A stretch of DNA of 64,000 nt, taken from Myxococcus virescens. Its GTDB lineage: Bacteria > Myxococcota > Myxococcia > Myxococcales > Myxococcaceae. The DNA is taken from positions 43,597 through 107,596 of the forward strand of contig NZ_FNAJ01000022.1 of the NCBI RefSeq assembly GCF_900101905.1, given 5' to 3'. The position numbers and the translations under genes are program-made. Shown here one piece after another: positions 16,960-27,108 of this stretch (the stretch's first letter is position 1; each line of letters begins with the position of its first letter). The notes below the pieces were generated by a model. The model made no database searches and was not told where the DNA came from. It worked only from the letters and a program-made list of their open reading frames with translations.

Positions 16960-18105
16960 TCACGGCCCTGGGGCGGGAGCCACCGGGGGAGCGGCCTGCT
17001 CCCCCGCTTTCCGCCGCGCGGCCAGCACCGTGGGCACGGCCAGCACCGCCATGGCGGCGACAACGAGCGCGGCGCCCACCAACTCCAGGGCCCCCGCGCC
17101 CGGCTGGCCCAGGGTGACGGACATCACTACGGTCGCGACCACTCCGGCGAGCACGCTGGACGCGCGATTCACCGGCACGCAGAAGGCATTCTCCCGCCCG
17201 TCCAGGAGGATGAGGCCGCCGAAGATGCCGGTGGCCTGCGACAGCAGTCCCACGGCGAGCTCGGAGACCAGGTGGCCTCGCGACAGGGCCCCGGTGAAGC
17301 CGTCGCGGATGTCACCGAGCACGCCCTCACCGCCGATGAGGGCCAGCACCGCCAGGGTGCCCACCAGCACGGGCGTGGCCACCATCTGCTCCTCCACGAA
17401 GTAGCGGATGGAGACCTCACGCGCGCCGGACTTGGCCAGCCGGCTCATTGCGCGCAGCCGGAAGAAATAGGCCGCCAGGTACACGCCCACGTCCACCGTG
17501 GCCAGGAGCGTCAGCGTGGGGCTGACCGACGAGCCCGCGGCCACCGCCACCGCCGAGAAGCTCAAGCCCAAGGCCACCCATGAGGGCCAGCGCACCCGCC
17601 GTCCACTGAGGACGTCCACCAGCGGCGCCAGGACGAGCACGCCGCCGCGCATCAACAGCATCATGAAGACGATGGACGCCCCCGGCAGGGTGTACGCCAG
17701 CGTCGTGGTGCCAATGATGGCCGCCGAGCAGAGCCCCGACAGCAGCGTCCATCGCCCTGGCGCCGGCACCTGGATGCCCCACACCTGGCGGTGCCCCGCG
17801 TAACGCCACCAGCGCATCCACGTGAGGAAGGCGAACATTCCCACCAGCGAGGCCGAGGTGCTCACCGGCAGGAGCGTGAAGCCGGAGATGCCCTCCCGCA
17901 TGCCGGGCAAGGCGCCTCCGGACAGCGCCTTCGTCAGCGCGCTGTAGGGGGCATAGGCCACGAAGTAGCCCAGGGCGTACCCCCAGATGCTCAGGTCACG
18001 GACGTCATCATTTCGAAGGGGCGTGGCGGACAGGACGTGTTCCTGGGTGGGGTGTGGAGACAGGGTTGTGCAAGCCGCACGCCGGGGAGGTAACGGCGTG
18101 GGCAC
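16960..18105 (-). CDS. Polytopic membrane protein, DMT-transporter-like
   Basis: About 381 residues from a GTG at 18105; a GTG at 18153 would place its start only 12 bases from the divergent gene's ATG, and neither start has a convincing ribosome site. About nine to ten hydrophobic helices cover residues 45 to the end, in an arrangement like drug/metabolite (EamA-type) transporters, with a helix-rich core such as GASIVFMMLLMRGGVLVLAP. The C-terminus is a short basic/Pro tail. No motif names a substrate. Converges on the universal stress gene. Confidence 0.75.
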   Translation of the reverse strand: MPTPLPPRRAACTTLSPHPTQEHVLSATPLRNDDVRDLSIWGYALGYFVAYAPYSALTKALSGGALPGMREGISGFTLLPVSTSASLVGMFAFLTWMRWWRYAGHRQVWGIQVPAPGRWTLLSGLCSAAIIGTTTLAYTLPGASIVFMMLLMRGGVLVLAPLVDVLSGRRVRWPSWVALGLSFSAVAVAAGSSVSPTLTLLATVDVGVYLAAYFFRLRAMSRLAKSGAREVSIRYFVEEQMVATPVLVGTLAVLALIGGEGVLGDIRDGFTGALSRGHLVSELAVGLLSQATGIFGGLILLDGRENAFCVPVNRASSVLAGVVATVVMSVTLGQPGAGALELVGAALVVAAMAVLAVPTVLAARRKAGEQAAPPVAPAPGP

Positions 18106-18164
18106 GCAATCGCCTCCGTGCAGGCGCGTATCCAGCGGTGTCACGGCTTTCACAGGAGCCTCGC

Positions 18165-18689
18165 ATGCGCTCGTCCTCCATTGCCACTTTGGCCCTCGGG
18201 CTCGCCCTCGCCACCCCTGCCTTCGCCGAGGACGGCGCGAAGCCGCCCCAGAAGTGGAAGGTGGTGTGCGCCACGCAGTCGAAGGACGGAAGCCGCGCCG
18301 TCCAGGGCACGGACCTGATCATCGAAGCCGGTGAGAAGGTGAAGGACGGCGTCGCCGTGGAGGGCAACGTCATCATCCGCAAGGGCGCGGTGGTGGAGGA
18401 CGTCGTCGCCATCCGGGGCCGCGTCATCGTCGAAGCCGGAGCCCGGGTGACGGGCAGCGCGGTGTCCCTGGGCGGAGAGGTCCGCGTCCACAAGGGCGCC
18501 GCTGTCGACGGGGACGCCATCGCCCTGGGAGGAAAGCTGAAGGTGGATCAGGACGAGGCGGTGAAGGGCGACAAGGTCAGCCTGTCCTTCGAGATTGGCG
18601 GCCGGGACATCGTACGCGGCTTCATTGAAGACGCGCTCGATGAGGAGACCGGCTGCCACATCGTCGACGAGAGCGACAAGGACGTCTGA
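18165..18689 (+). CDS. Exported polymer-forming (bactofilin-like repeat) protein
   Basis: 174 residues from the ATG at 18165, preceded by CAGGAGCC. The signal peptide MRSSSIATLALGLALATPAFA is followed by a domain built of short repeats (VAVEGNVIIRKGAVV, VAIRGRVIVEAGARV, VSLGGEVRVHKGAAV, IALGGKLKVDQD), the right-handed-helix style of bactofilin-type polymer-forming proteins, but exported rather than cytosolic. It shares the repeat type with the C-terminal half of the protein at 9763-11217 but lacks the STN-like and membrane parts. Probably a periplasmic scaffold (inference). Its stop lies two bases from the convergent plsC stop. Confidence 0.8.
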   Translation: MRSSSIATLALGLALATPAFAEDGAKPPQKWKVVCATQSKDGSRAVQGTDLIIEAGEKVKDGVAVEGNVIIRKGAVVEDVVAIRGRVIVEAGARVTGSAVSLGGEVRVHKGAAVDGDAIALGGKLKVDQDEAVKGDKVSLSFEIGGRDIVRGFIEDALDEETGCHIVDESDKDV

Positions 18690-18690
18690 G

Positions 18691-19473
18691 TCACGCGGCG
18701 CTGGCTGGCCCCGGCGGCACCGCCGGCTCGGTGCCGGTGCGCGTCAACGGCATCAGCGAAGCCCGCAGCGACAGGATCTGCTCGCGGGCCAGGTTCTTCA
18801 GCGTCTCCACGTCCGCCAGCGTCATCCCCTTGGTGGAGATGGGCGTGCCCACCGTCACCAAACCGCGCGAGGTGGCGAAGCGCCAGGAGTGCTTCGGCAG
18901 CGCCCGCCGCGTCCCGCTCACCGCCAGGGGCAGCACGTCCGCCTGCGCCTCGATGGCCAGCCGGAACGCGCCGTCCTTGAAGGGCAGCAGGTCATCCGTC
19001 TTCGAGCGCGTCCCTTCCGGGAAGATCATCACCGGCATGCCCTTGGCCAGCCACTGGCGGCACTTCGCCATGGCGCCCGTCGCCGAGTCGCGATCGCCGC
19101 GGTGCACGGGGACGTCCCCCGCCATCCACATGCTCCAGCCCACCACGGGAATCTTGAAGAGGCTGGCCTTGCCCAGCCACTTCATCTCCCACGGCAGGTG
19201 CGAGATGAGGAACGGGTCCGCGTTGGACTCGTGGTTGCTCACGACCACCGTGTTCGGCGCGAGCTTGTCCGGCACCGGGCCGTGCACGCCGAAGCGCCAG
19301 AACGGCGTCAGCTTCGCCGCGGTGACGCCGATGAGCCGGAAGCAGCGCCCCGTCACGTGACGCTTGCGGTCGAAGGCCCAGGTCAGGATGGCCAGCGACA
19401 GCTGCACACAGAAGCCAACCAGCGCCACCAGGCCAATCTCGATCCACGTCCAGATGGAGAGCAGTGCGTTCAT
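18691..19473 (-). CDS. plsC: 1-acyl-glycerol-3-phosphate acyltransferase (PlsC family)
   Basis: 260 residues from the ATG at 19473, with GAGG six bases upstream (TTG at 19488 is less likely). One or two N-terminal membrane helices. The acyltransferase motifs are present: NHESNAD (the NHxxxxD catalytic box), a GDVPVHRGDRDSA block and FPEGTRS for phosphate binding. The enzyme should acylate lysophosphatidic acid to phosphatidic acid at the inner membrane in phospholipid synthesis. It starts 18 bases after the exonuclease III gene ends, so the two are probably co-transcribed. Confidence 0.9.
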   Translation of the reverse strand: MNALLSIWTWIEIGLVALVGFCVQLSLAILTWAFDRKRHVTGRCFRLIGVTAAKLTPFWRFGVHGPVPDKLAPNTVVVSNHESNADPFLISHLPWEMKWLGKASLFKIPVVGWSMWMAGDVPVHRGDRDSATGAMAKCRQWLAKGMPVMIFPEGTRSKTDDLLPFKDGAFRLAIEAQADVLPLAVSGTRRALPKHSWRFATSRGLVTVGTPISTKGMTLADVETLKNLAREQILSLRASLMPLTRTGTEPAVPPGPASAA

Positions 19474-19491
19474 GAGAGCCTCGAACAAGCG

Positions 19492-20274
19492 TCAGCGAAC
19501 CGCGGGGTCCAGGTCCACGCTCACCGGACAGTGGTCCGAGCCGAGCACGTCCGGGTGGATGCCAGCCTTGCGCACGTAGGCCATGGCCGCTGGCGAAGCC
19601 AGGACATAGTCGATTCTCCAGCCGATATTCTTCTCCCGAACGCCGGCCCGCTGACTCCACCACGAATAGTTCCCCCCACCCTTGTTGAAGTGGCGGAAGG
19701 TGTCCACCCAGCCGGCGCGAATCCACCGGTCGAACTCCTCGCGCTCCTCGGGCCGGAAGCCGCTCGTCTCCCGGTTCTCCTTGGGCCGCGCCAGGTCGAT
19801 GTCTTGATGCGCTGTGTTGAAGTCCCCCATCACCAGCACCCGGCCACCATCGCGCAGGGGCTTCTCCAGCCGCTCGAAGAGGCGCCGGTAGAAGGTCAGC
19901 TTGTAGGGGATGCGGCTCAGGTCCCGGTCCTTCCCGTTGCCGTTGGGAAAGTAGCCGTTCACCACGGTGAGCTTGCCGAAGCGGGCAATCTGCAGGCGCC
20001 CTTCGACGTCCAGCTCCCCCACGCCGAGCACCGTCACGACTTCATCGGGCTCCAGGCGGCTGTACAGTCCGACGCCGCTGTAGCCCGGCCGCTCCGCCGC
20101 CACGAAGTGCGTCTTCCACCGGGACGGTGAGCGCACCTCGTCGGGAAGCTGGTCGGCGCGCGCGCGGACCTCCTGCAGACCAACGACTTGCGCCCGGCAC
20201 CCCGCGAGCCAGGGCAGGAAGCCCTTGCGGTGCACCGAGCGAAGTCCGTTCACGTTCCACGAAACGACTCGCAC
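19492..20274 (-). CDS. xth: Exodeoxyribonuclease III / AP endonuclease
   Basis: 260 residues. Exonuclease-endonuclease-phosphatase fold of the ExoA/Xth branch: starts MRVVSWNVNGLRSV, then GLQEVRA (metal-binding Glu), GYFPNG, MGDFNTAHQDIDLARP, GWRIDYVLAS and C-terminal GSDHCPVSVDL with the catalytic Asp-His pair. It cleaves DNA at abasic sites and trims 3' ends during base-excision repair. All active-site motifs are intact. Followed closely by plsC on the same strand, and preceded by a hairpin that isolates it from the lamin-tail gene. Confidence 0.95.
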   Translation of the reverse strand: MRVVSWNVNGLRSVHRKGFLPWLAGCRAQVVGLQEVRARADQLPDEVRSPSRWKTHFVAAERPGYSGVGLYSRLEPDEVVTVLGVGELDVEGRLQIARFGKLTVVNGYFPNGNGKDRDLSRIPYKLTFYRRLFERLEKPLRDGGRVLVMGDFNTAHQDIDLARPKENRETSGFRPEEREEFDRWIRAGWVDTFRHFNKGGGNYSWWSQRAGVREKNIGWRIDYVLASPAAMAYVRKAGIHPDVLGSDHCPVSVDLDPAVR

Positions 20275-20311
20275 GGGGAAGGCTTATGGCCCGCCCCGTG
20301 CGGCATTACCA

Positions 20312-20341
20312 GCCCCTACCGCACACACGGGCGGTAGGGGC
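20312..20341 (-). terminator. Stem-loop after the lamin-tail lipoprotein gene
   Basis: Perfect 11-bp inverted repeat, GCCCCTACCGC (20312-20322) and GCGGTAGGGGC (20331-20341), loop of 8, beginning 15 bases after the minus-strand stop. No proper T-run follows. Confidence 0.6.
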
Positions 20342-20355
20342 GAACAGGAGACCTG

Positions 20356-22080
20356 CTACGGCTCCGCCGCGCTCGACGCGTTCTGCGGCTGACGCGTCGG
20401 ACGGAGGATGAAGTCCGCCGAGTTGTCGTTGGAGTCGTGACCGTTGCCCAGCAGCGCGTCCGCGCCGGTGGTCATGGACTCCACCGTCGACGCGGCCGAG
20501 GCCTTGCGCTCGTAGCTGCCCGCGACGGGCGGCACGGTGGCGATGCGCGTGCCCTCCGGCTGGTTGGCGTTGCTGCCGTAGCCCACCGTGTCCACCACCA
20601 GCGGCGAGGTGATGGCGTCGGTCAGCGCCATCTCCGGGTAGCCCAGGCGCACATGGCCCGCGGAGCCACCCATCTGGATGGTGCTCCCCCAGTTCGCGTT
20701 GCCCGTCACGGTGTTGCCCGACGTGCTCGCGTAGGCCGACGACACCGCCAGGAAGTAGCTGCGCGGCGCGATGACCGAGCCGGCGGGCAGCGCGTAGCTG
20801 CTGTTGTAGCCGGTGGTGCTCGTGGCGGACTTGTACTGGAGCTTCCAGCCAGAGATGTCCACCGCGCTCGACGTCGGGTTGTAGAGCTCAATGAACTCGT
20901 CGCCGGCGCCACCGGGGCCCGCGGGGGCGAACTCGCTGATGACGACGTGGCCCGTGCTGCTGCCCGCGGTCACCTGCACCGCCGCCGCGATGGACTGACC
21001 GTTCAGCGCGGCCACCAGCTGACCCTCGCCGCCCGTGCTGCCCGCGGTGAAGTCGAACTTGGCGGACAGGCTGTTGGCCGGCACCGTCACCGTCGCCGGC
21101 ACCGTGCCGAGCGACGCGGGCTCCAGCGCGAGCTGGATGACCGTGTCCTGCGCCGGGGGAACGTCCAGCGCCACCGTGAAGCCCTGCGTCTGGCCAGCGC
21201 TCGCCGAGATGACCTCGGGCGACAGCGTGGCCAGCTCAGCGGCCTGATCCGCCGCCAGCACCCGGACCGTGGCCGCACGCGTGTCGTTGCCCAGCGTGGC
21301 CGTCAGCGTCGCCTTGTCCGTCTCCGGATCCGCCGCCAGGTTCGCCGTCACCTGCACCGTGGCGGAGCGCTCACCCGGGGCGATGCGCACCAGCCCCCCC
21401 TGCACGCTCAGCACGGCGCTGGACGAAGCAACCTCCACCCAGACCTCCGCCGGAGCGTCCTCACGCAGACGCACCGTCAGCGCCTCGGGGAACGTCGCCC
21501 CCGTGGTGCCGGTGCGCGCGAAGGTGCCCGTCGGACCGAAGCTGTCCAGCGAGACCTGGACCGTGCCCGCGTCGGTGCCGGCGTCGTCCTCGCCCGTGCC
21601 CGCGTCGGTGCCGGAATCCGGCTCGCCCGAACCACCGTCTTCATCCGAACCCGCGTCCGGCTCGCCCGAACCACCATCCTCGGCGGTTCCAGCGTCGTCC
21701 TCACCGGTGCCCGCGTCCTCGGTGGTGCCAGCGTCGTCCTCACCGGTGCCCGCGTCCTCGGTGGTGCCGGCGTCCTCTTCACCGGTGCCCGCGTCCTCGG
21801 TGGTGCCAGCGTCCTCTTCACCGGTGCCCGCATCCTCTTCACCGGTGCCGGCGTCGTCCTCGGTGCCGGCATCCTCCCCGGTGCCCGCATCGGGCGCGGG
21901 GCGACGGCAGCTGTTGTCACAGCTGTCGTTGTTGTTTCGATTGCCGTCGTCGCACGTCTCGCCAGCCTCGACGATGCCATTTCCGCAAACGGGCCTGACC
22001 TCAGGGTCATCGCCACATGCGGACATGAAAAGGAGCAGTGCGGACAGCGGCGCCAGCATCTGCCGGAAGGACCAGGGCAT
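20356..22080 (-). CDS. Surface lipoprotein: Cys-rich repeat, DAGT linker, lamin-tail domain
   Basis: 574 residues. Lipoprotein signal ending LLLFMSAC (Cys22). Residues 31-58 form the myxobacterial Cys-rich motif (VCGNGIVEAGETCDDGN... with C32, C43, C54, C58). Residues 64-173 are a low-complexity linker of DAGT/EDDAGT/GSGEPD units. Residues about 175-400 are Ig/calx-beta-like strands (VRLREDAPAEVWVEVAS). Residues about 405-520 are a lamin-tail (LTD) domain: VVISEFAPAGP, DEFIELYNPTSSAVDISGWKL. LTD domains in bacteria are extracellular and often attached to nucleases or adhesins; no catalytic domain is present here. Probably displayed on the cell surface on the flexible acidic linker. Confidence 0.88.
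   Translation of the reverse strand: MPWSFRQMLAPLSALLLFMSACGDDPEVRPVCGNGIVEAGETCDDGNRNNNDSCDNSCRRPAPDAGTGEDAGTEDDAGTGEEDAGTGEEDAGTTEDAGTGEEDAGTTEDAGTGEDDAGTTEDAGTGEDDAGTAEDGGSGEPDAGSDEDGGSGEPDSGTDAGTGEDDAGTDAGTVQVSLDSFGPTGTFARTGTTGATFPEALTVRLREDAPAEVWVEVASSSAVLSVQGGLVRIAPGERSATVQVTANLAADPETDKATLTATLGNDTRAATVRVLAADQAAELATLSPEVISASAGQTQGFTVALDVPPAQDTVIQLALEPASLGTVPATVTVPANSLSAKFDFTAGSTGGEGQLVAALNGQSIAAAVQVTAGSSTGHVVISEFAPAGPGGAGDEFIELYNPTSSAVDISGWKLQYKSATSTTGYNSSYALPAGSVIAPRSYFLAVSSAYASTSGNTVTGNANWGSTIQMGGSAGHVRLGYPEMALTDAITSPLVVDTVGYGSNANQPEGTRIATVPPVAGSYERKASAASTVESMTTGADALLGNGHDSNDNSADFILRPTRQPQNASSAAEP
21562..21891 (-). repeat. Tandem codon repeat encoding acidic DAGT linker
   Basis: About 110 codons made of imperfect units such as EDAGTGE, EDDAGTTE and GSGEPD within the lamin-tail lipoprotein. 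On the plus strand the units read as recurring gtgcccgcgtcctcggtggt-type blocks with high identity, so length variation by slippage or recombination is likely between strains. Confidence 0.85.
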
Positions 22081-22212
22081 GGGTAAAGAGTCTCCGTTGA
22101 AACTTGAAGAACCCCCTGCATCCCATATCTGTCACCCACGACGCAATCCGGGCGGCAGTTTCCGATTTCACTGGACTCAAGCCCGGGCTTTGATCCTCCC
22201 CGGCCTCCCCTC

Positions 22213-23181
22213 TCAGGACGGAGGCACCGGAGCGTGCTCCCCGACCTCATGGGGCGGCTCCAGGCCATGGTCCACGAGGAAGACACGCACGGCCTCGGCG
22301 ATCTCCGACCCGGCCTCCAGCAGGCCGGCGTGCCCCGCGTCATCCACCCGCATCCAATGTGCGTGCGGCATTGCGTCACGCATTCGTTCCATCTCCCTCA
22401 GCGGAACGAGCAAATCGTTGCTGGCGGCGACGATGAGCGTGGGCACCTGCACCGTCCTGGCCACGTCCCAGGCATGGCCCTCCACCATGCCCCGGAGGGT
22501 GTACCAGTAGGCCCTGGGGCTCATCCGGCGCAGGGCGAGCATGAACTCGTCGATGTCCGCCCGAGGCGCCCGGGCCCGGAGCGCCCCCACCATCCGCGCC
22601 AGGGGATAGGCGAAGCGGCTGGCCATCACCGCGTGCGCCATGGGCGCCGCCAGCGGCAGCGTGGGCGTGGCCAGCTTGAGCATGCCCCGGGTGGCGGACA
22701 GGAACGCGCGGGCCCCCGTCGAGTCCACCCCCGAGCCGAACGCCCCCGGCGCCCCGGCGATGAGCGTCATGGACGGAACCAGGTCCGGCCGCCGCCGATA
22801 CAGGTCCAGCAGGACGCGCACGCCCATGGAGAACGCCACATGGTGCGGCGGGCGCCCATCCCCCCGGGCCATCACCGCCTCGGTGATGCGCTCCAGGTCA
22901 TCCACGTGCACGCGAATCTGGTACCCGTCCCCCAGGGATTCATCGCTGCTGCCATGGCCCCGGTAGTTCCAGTGCACCACCCGGTGGTCCTGCTCCAGGT
23001 TTCCCACCAGGTAACGCCAGAAGTTCTCCGAGGAGCCAATCCCGTTCGTCAGCAGCACCGTGGGGCGGGCCACCAGCTCTGCGTCGGCGGTGGCCTCCCG
23101 GAGGTTGCCGAAGTGGGTATGCCAGGCGACCCGGGTACCATCCGGGGCAGTCACAAAGCGCGTGGTGCGACGGTAGGGCAT
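22213..23181 (-). CDS. Alpha/beta hydrolase
   Basis: 322 residues from the ATG at 23181 (GGGAAG upstream). Standard alpha/beta-hydrolase order: VLLTNGIGSSENFW oxyanion segment, WNYRGHGSSDE, the nucleophile elbow HVAFSMGVRV (Ser after Phe; the elbow's first Gly is Ala), the acid VAASNDLLVP and the catalytic His in VDDAGHAGLLE. The triad Ser-Asp-His is thus complete. A helical cap lies at about 155-260. Substrate unknown; the sequence resembles esterase/proline-iminopeptidase-like members. It is divergent from the PhyH gene. Confidence 0.9.
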   Translation of the reverse strand: MPYRRTTRFVTAPDGTRVAWHTHFGNLREATADAELVARPTVLLTNGIGSSENFWRYLVGNLEQDHRVVHWNYRGHGSSDESLGDGYQIRVHVDDLERITEAVMARGDGRPPHHVAFSMGVRVLLDLYRRRPDLVPSMTLIAGAPGAFGSGVDSTGARAFLSATRGMLKLATPTLPLAAPMAHAVMASRFAYPLARMVGALRARAPRADIDEFMLALRRMSPRAYWYTLRGMVEGHAWDVARTVQVPTLIVAASNDLLVPLREMERMRDAMPHAHWMRVDDAGHAGLLEAGSEIAEAVRVFLVDHGLEPPHEVGEHAPVPPS

Positions 23182-23268
23182 GCCACTTCCCACGATGCGG
23201 CGCCCGGGCCGGGGGCGCAAGCATCAACCTGCCCTGACGGGCGCGTCCCGGGGTATGAGGGGGGCGCC

Positions 23269-24051
23269 ATGCTTTGCGTCGACGTGGAACGGTTCGATAT
23301 CCGCCCTGCCCTGGCCCACTACGCCGAGCACGGCTACGCGAAGCTGGGCCGGGTGCTGGGTGACGAGGGCCTGGACGCGCTCCGCGAGCGGGCCGACGAC
23401 CTGATGCTGGGCCGGGTCGTCCACCCGGGCCTCTTCTTCCAGCCGGACGCCACCACCGGCCGCTACGAGGACGCCCCCCTCGGACTGGGCTGGCAGGGCC
23501 CCTCCCTGGACTACCGCAAGCTGGAGAAGCTGGAGAAGGACCCGCGCTTCCTGGCGTGGATGGAGAACCCGCTGTTCGAACGCATCGCCCGGGCGCTCAT
23601 CCCCGGCGACATCGTCCTCTACCGCGCCATCCTCTTCCACAAGGGGCAGGCCGGCGGCAGCAACCTGCCCTGGCACCAGGATGGCGGCCGGCTGTGGGGG
23701 CTCACCCACGAACCGGAGCTGCAGATCTGGACCGCGCTGGATGACGCCCCCGAGGACGGCGGCTGTCTGGAAGTCGTCCCGGGCAGCCACCGCGGCGGCC
23801 TGGTGACGCCCCTGGGCGGGGTGATTCCTCCGGACGCGGTGGCGGCGGCCGACGCGGACTCCCGCGTCCTGTCCCTGCCGGCGCGCGCCGGCGAGGCCAT
23901 CCTGGTCCACAACCACCTCTGGCACCGCTCCGGACGTGGGCGCCCCGGCCTGCGCCGCCGCGCCTTCTCCGCCTGCTACATGGACGCGGCCGTGCGCTGC
24001 CTGCGCAAGAAGAAGGCCCCCCGCGTCTTCCCGCCCATGTTCCGCCGCTGA
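23269..24051 (+). CDS. Phytanoyl-CoA dioxygenase (PhyH) family oxygenase
   Basis: 260 residues from the ATG at 23269 (AGGGGGGCGCC upstream). Fe(II)/2-oxoglutarate oxygenase of the PhyH family: metal ligands WHQDGG (HxD) and the distal His in HNHLWHRSG, with GGCLEVVPGSHRGG and a following Arg-rich stretch that would hold 2-oxoglutarate. Such enzymes hydroxylate small molecules, including secondary metabolites and lipids; no substrate can be inferred from the neighbours. It converges on the sensor kinase gene with a two-base gap. Confidence 0.9.
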   Translation: MLCVDVERFDIRPALAHYAEHGYAKLGRVLGDEGLDALRERADDLMLGRVVHPGLFFQPDATTGRYEDAPLGLGWQGPSLDYRKLEKLEKDPRFLAWMENPLFERIARALIPGDIVLYRAILFHKGQAGGSNLPWHQDGGRLWGLTHEPELQIWTALDDAPEDGGCLEVVPGSHRGGLVTPLGGVIPPDAVAAADADSRVLSLPARAGEAILVHNHLWHRSGRGRPGLRRRAFSACYMDAAVRCLRKKKAPRVFPPMFRR

Positions 24052-24053
24052 CC

Positions 24054-26126
<2,073 letters not shown>

Positions 26127-26312
26127 CCAGTCGCCCTGCTCCGTGGCCCCAAACACACGGGGTGAAAAATACTATGATTCTGTAGCACGGCATTTCCAGC
26201 CAGGGGCGTCCTGACTGGCGGGGGTCAGGCGCACCCCATGTCCGGTGGAAACATACCGGCCGGAGGGCAAACGGGTGGCCACCGGGTGGCGCCAGGACGC
26301 TATCCTCCGCGC

Positions 26313-27101
26313 GTGCCGGGCATCCCTGGAGTCGTGGTCGCCGAGCAGCCGCACTACCTGCCGTGGGTGGACTTCCACGAGCAGCTGGCCCGCGCGGGGA
26401 CCTTCGTCGTGCTGGACAACGTGCAGTGGCTGCGGCGCGGCTGGCAGCGGCGCACGCGGGTGGCCCTGCCCCACAACGTCCCCCAGCCCCCGCCCACGGA
26501 GCCCGGGTTCCAGTGGATGTCCATCCCCTTGGAGAACCCGCACCGGGACACCCTCATCAAGGACCTGGCGGTGGATGCCCGTCAGCCCTGGGCCCGCGAG
26601 CACCTGCGCACGCTGGTGTCGCTGTACGCGAAGCGGCCCTACTTCGCGTCGCAGGTATTGCCCCGGCTGGAGCCCTTCTATGACGCGGCGGCGCGCGAGT
26701 CGGGCCCGGGTTCGCTGCTGCGGGTGCTGCTGGCGAGCATGGCGCTCTTCAACGAGCCGCTGGGCCTGACGCCGAACCTGGTCCTGGCCTCCACCTTGGA
26801 CAAGCAGGGCGAGGACAAGTCGGCCCGGTTGGTGGCGTACTGCCGGCAGCTGGGCGCGCACACGTACTACTCGGGGTTGGGCTCGTCCCTGTACCTCCAG
26901 GTGGGCCTGTTCCGGGACGTGGACGTGCGCGTGCTGTGGCAGCGCTTCCGCCACCCCGAATACGCACAGGGCCGCCCGGGCCGCTTCGTCCACGGCATGT
27001 CGCTGGTGGACGTGCTGGCCAACGTGCCGGTGGATGAGGTGCGCCAGTGGCTGGAGCCTTCGCCCTGGGGACCGTTCGCGCCCCGGCCCCCGGGCGGATG
27101 A
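26313..27101 (+). CDS. WbqC-like family protein
   Basis: About 262 residues from a GTG at 26313; the frame is open to 26238, and no start has a clear ribosome site. The conserved family N-terminus is VVVAEQPHYLPWVDFHEQL, followed by FVVLDNVQWLRRGWQRRTR. The WbqC family occurs in polysaccharide (O-antigen/exopolysaccharide) clusters, where it is thought to be involved in sugar-nucleotide or acyl modification. Here no glycan genes are adjacent, so the role is open. It converges on the AAA ATPase gene seven bases away. Confidence 0.82.
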   Translation: MPGIPGVVVAEQPHYLPWVDFHEQLARAGTFVVLDNVQWLRRGWQRRTRVALPHNVPQPPPTEPGFQWMSIPLENPHRDTLIKDLAVDARQPWAREHLRTLVSLYAKRPYFASQVLPRLEPFYDAAARESGPGSLLRVLLASMALFNEPLGLTPNLVLASTLDKQGEDKSARLVAYCRQLGAHTYYSGLGSSLYLQVGLFRDVDVRVLWQRFRHPEYAQGRPGRFVHGMSLVDVLANVPVDEVRQWLEPSPWGPFAPRPPGG

Positions 27102-27108
27102 GGGGGCC

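Noticed and set aside
21562..21891. Direct repeats considered as a CRISPR array
   Set aside because: Units are contiguous, codon-phased and lack spacers; they encode a DAGT linker.
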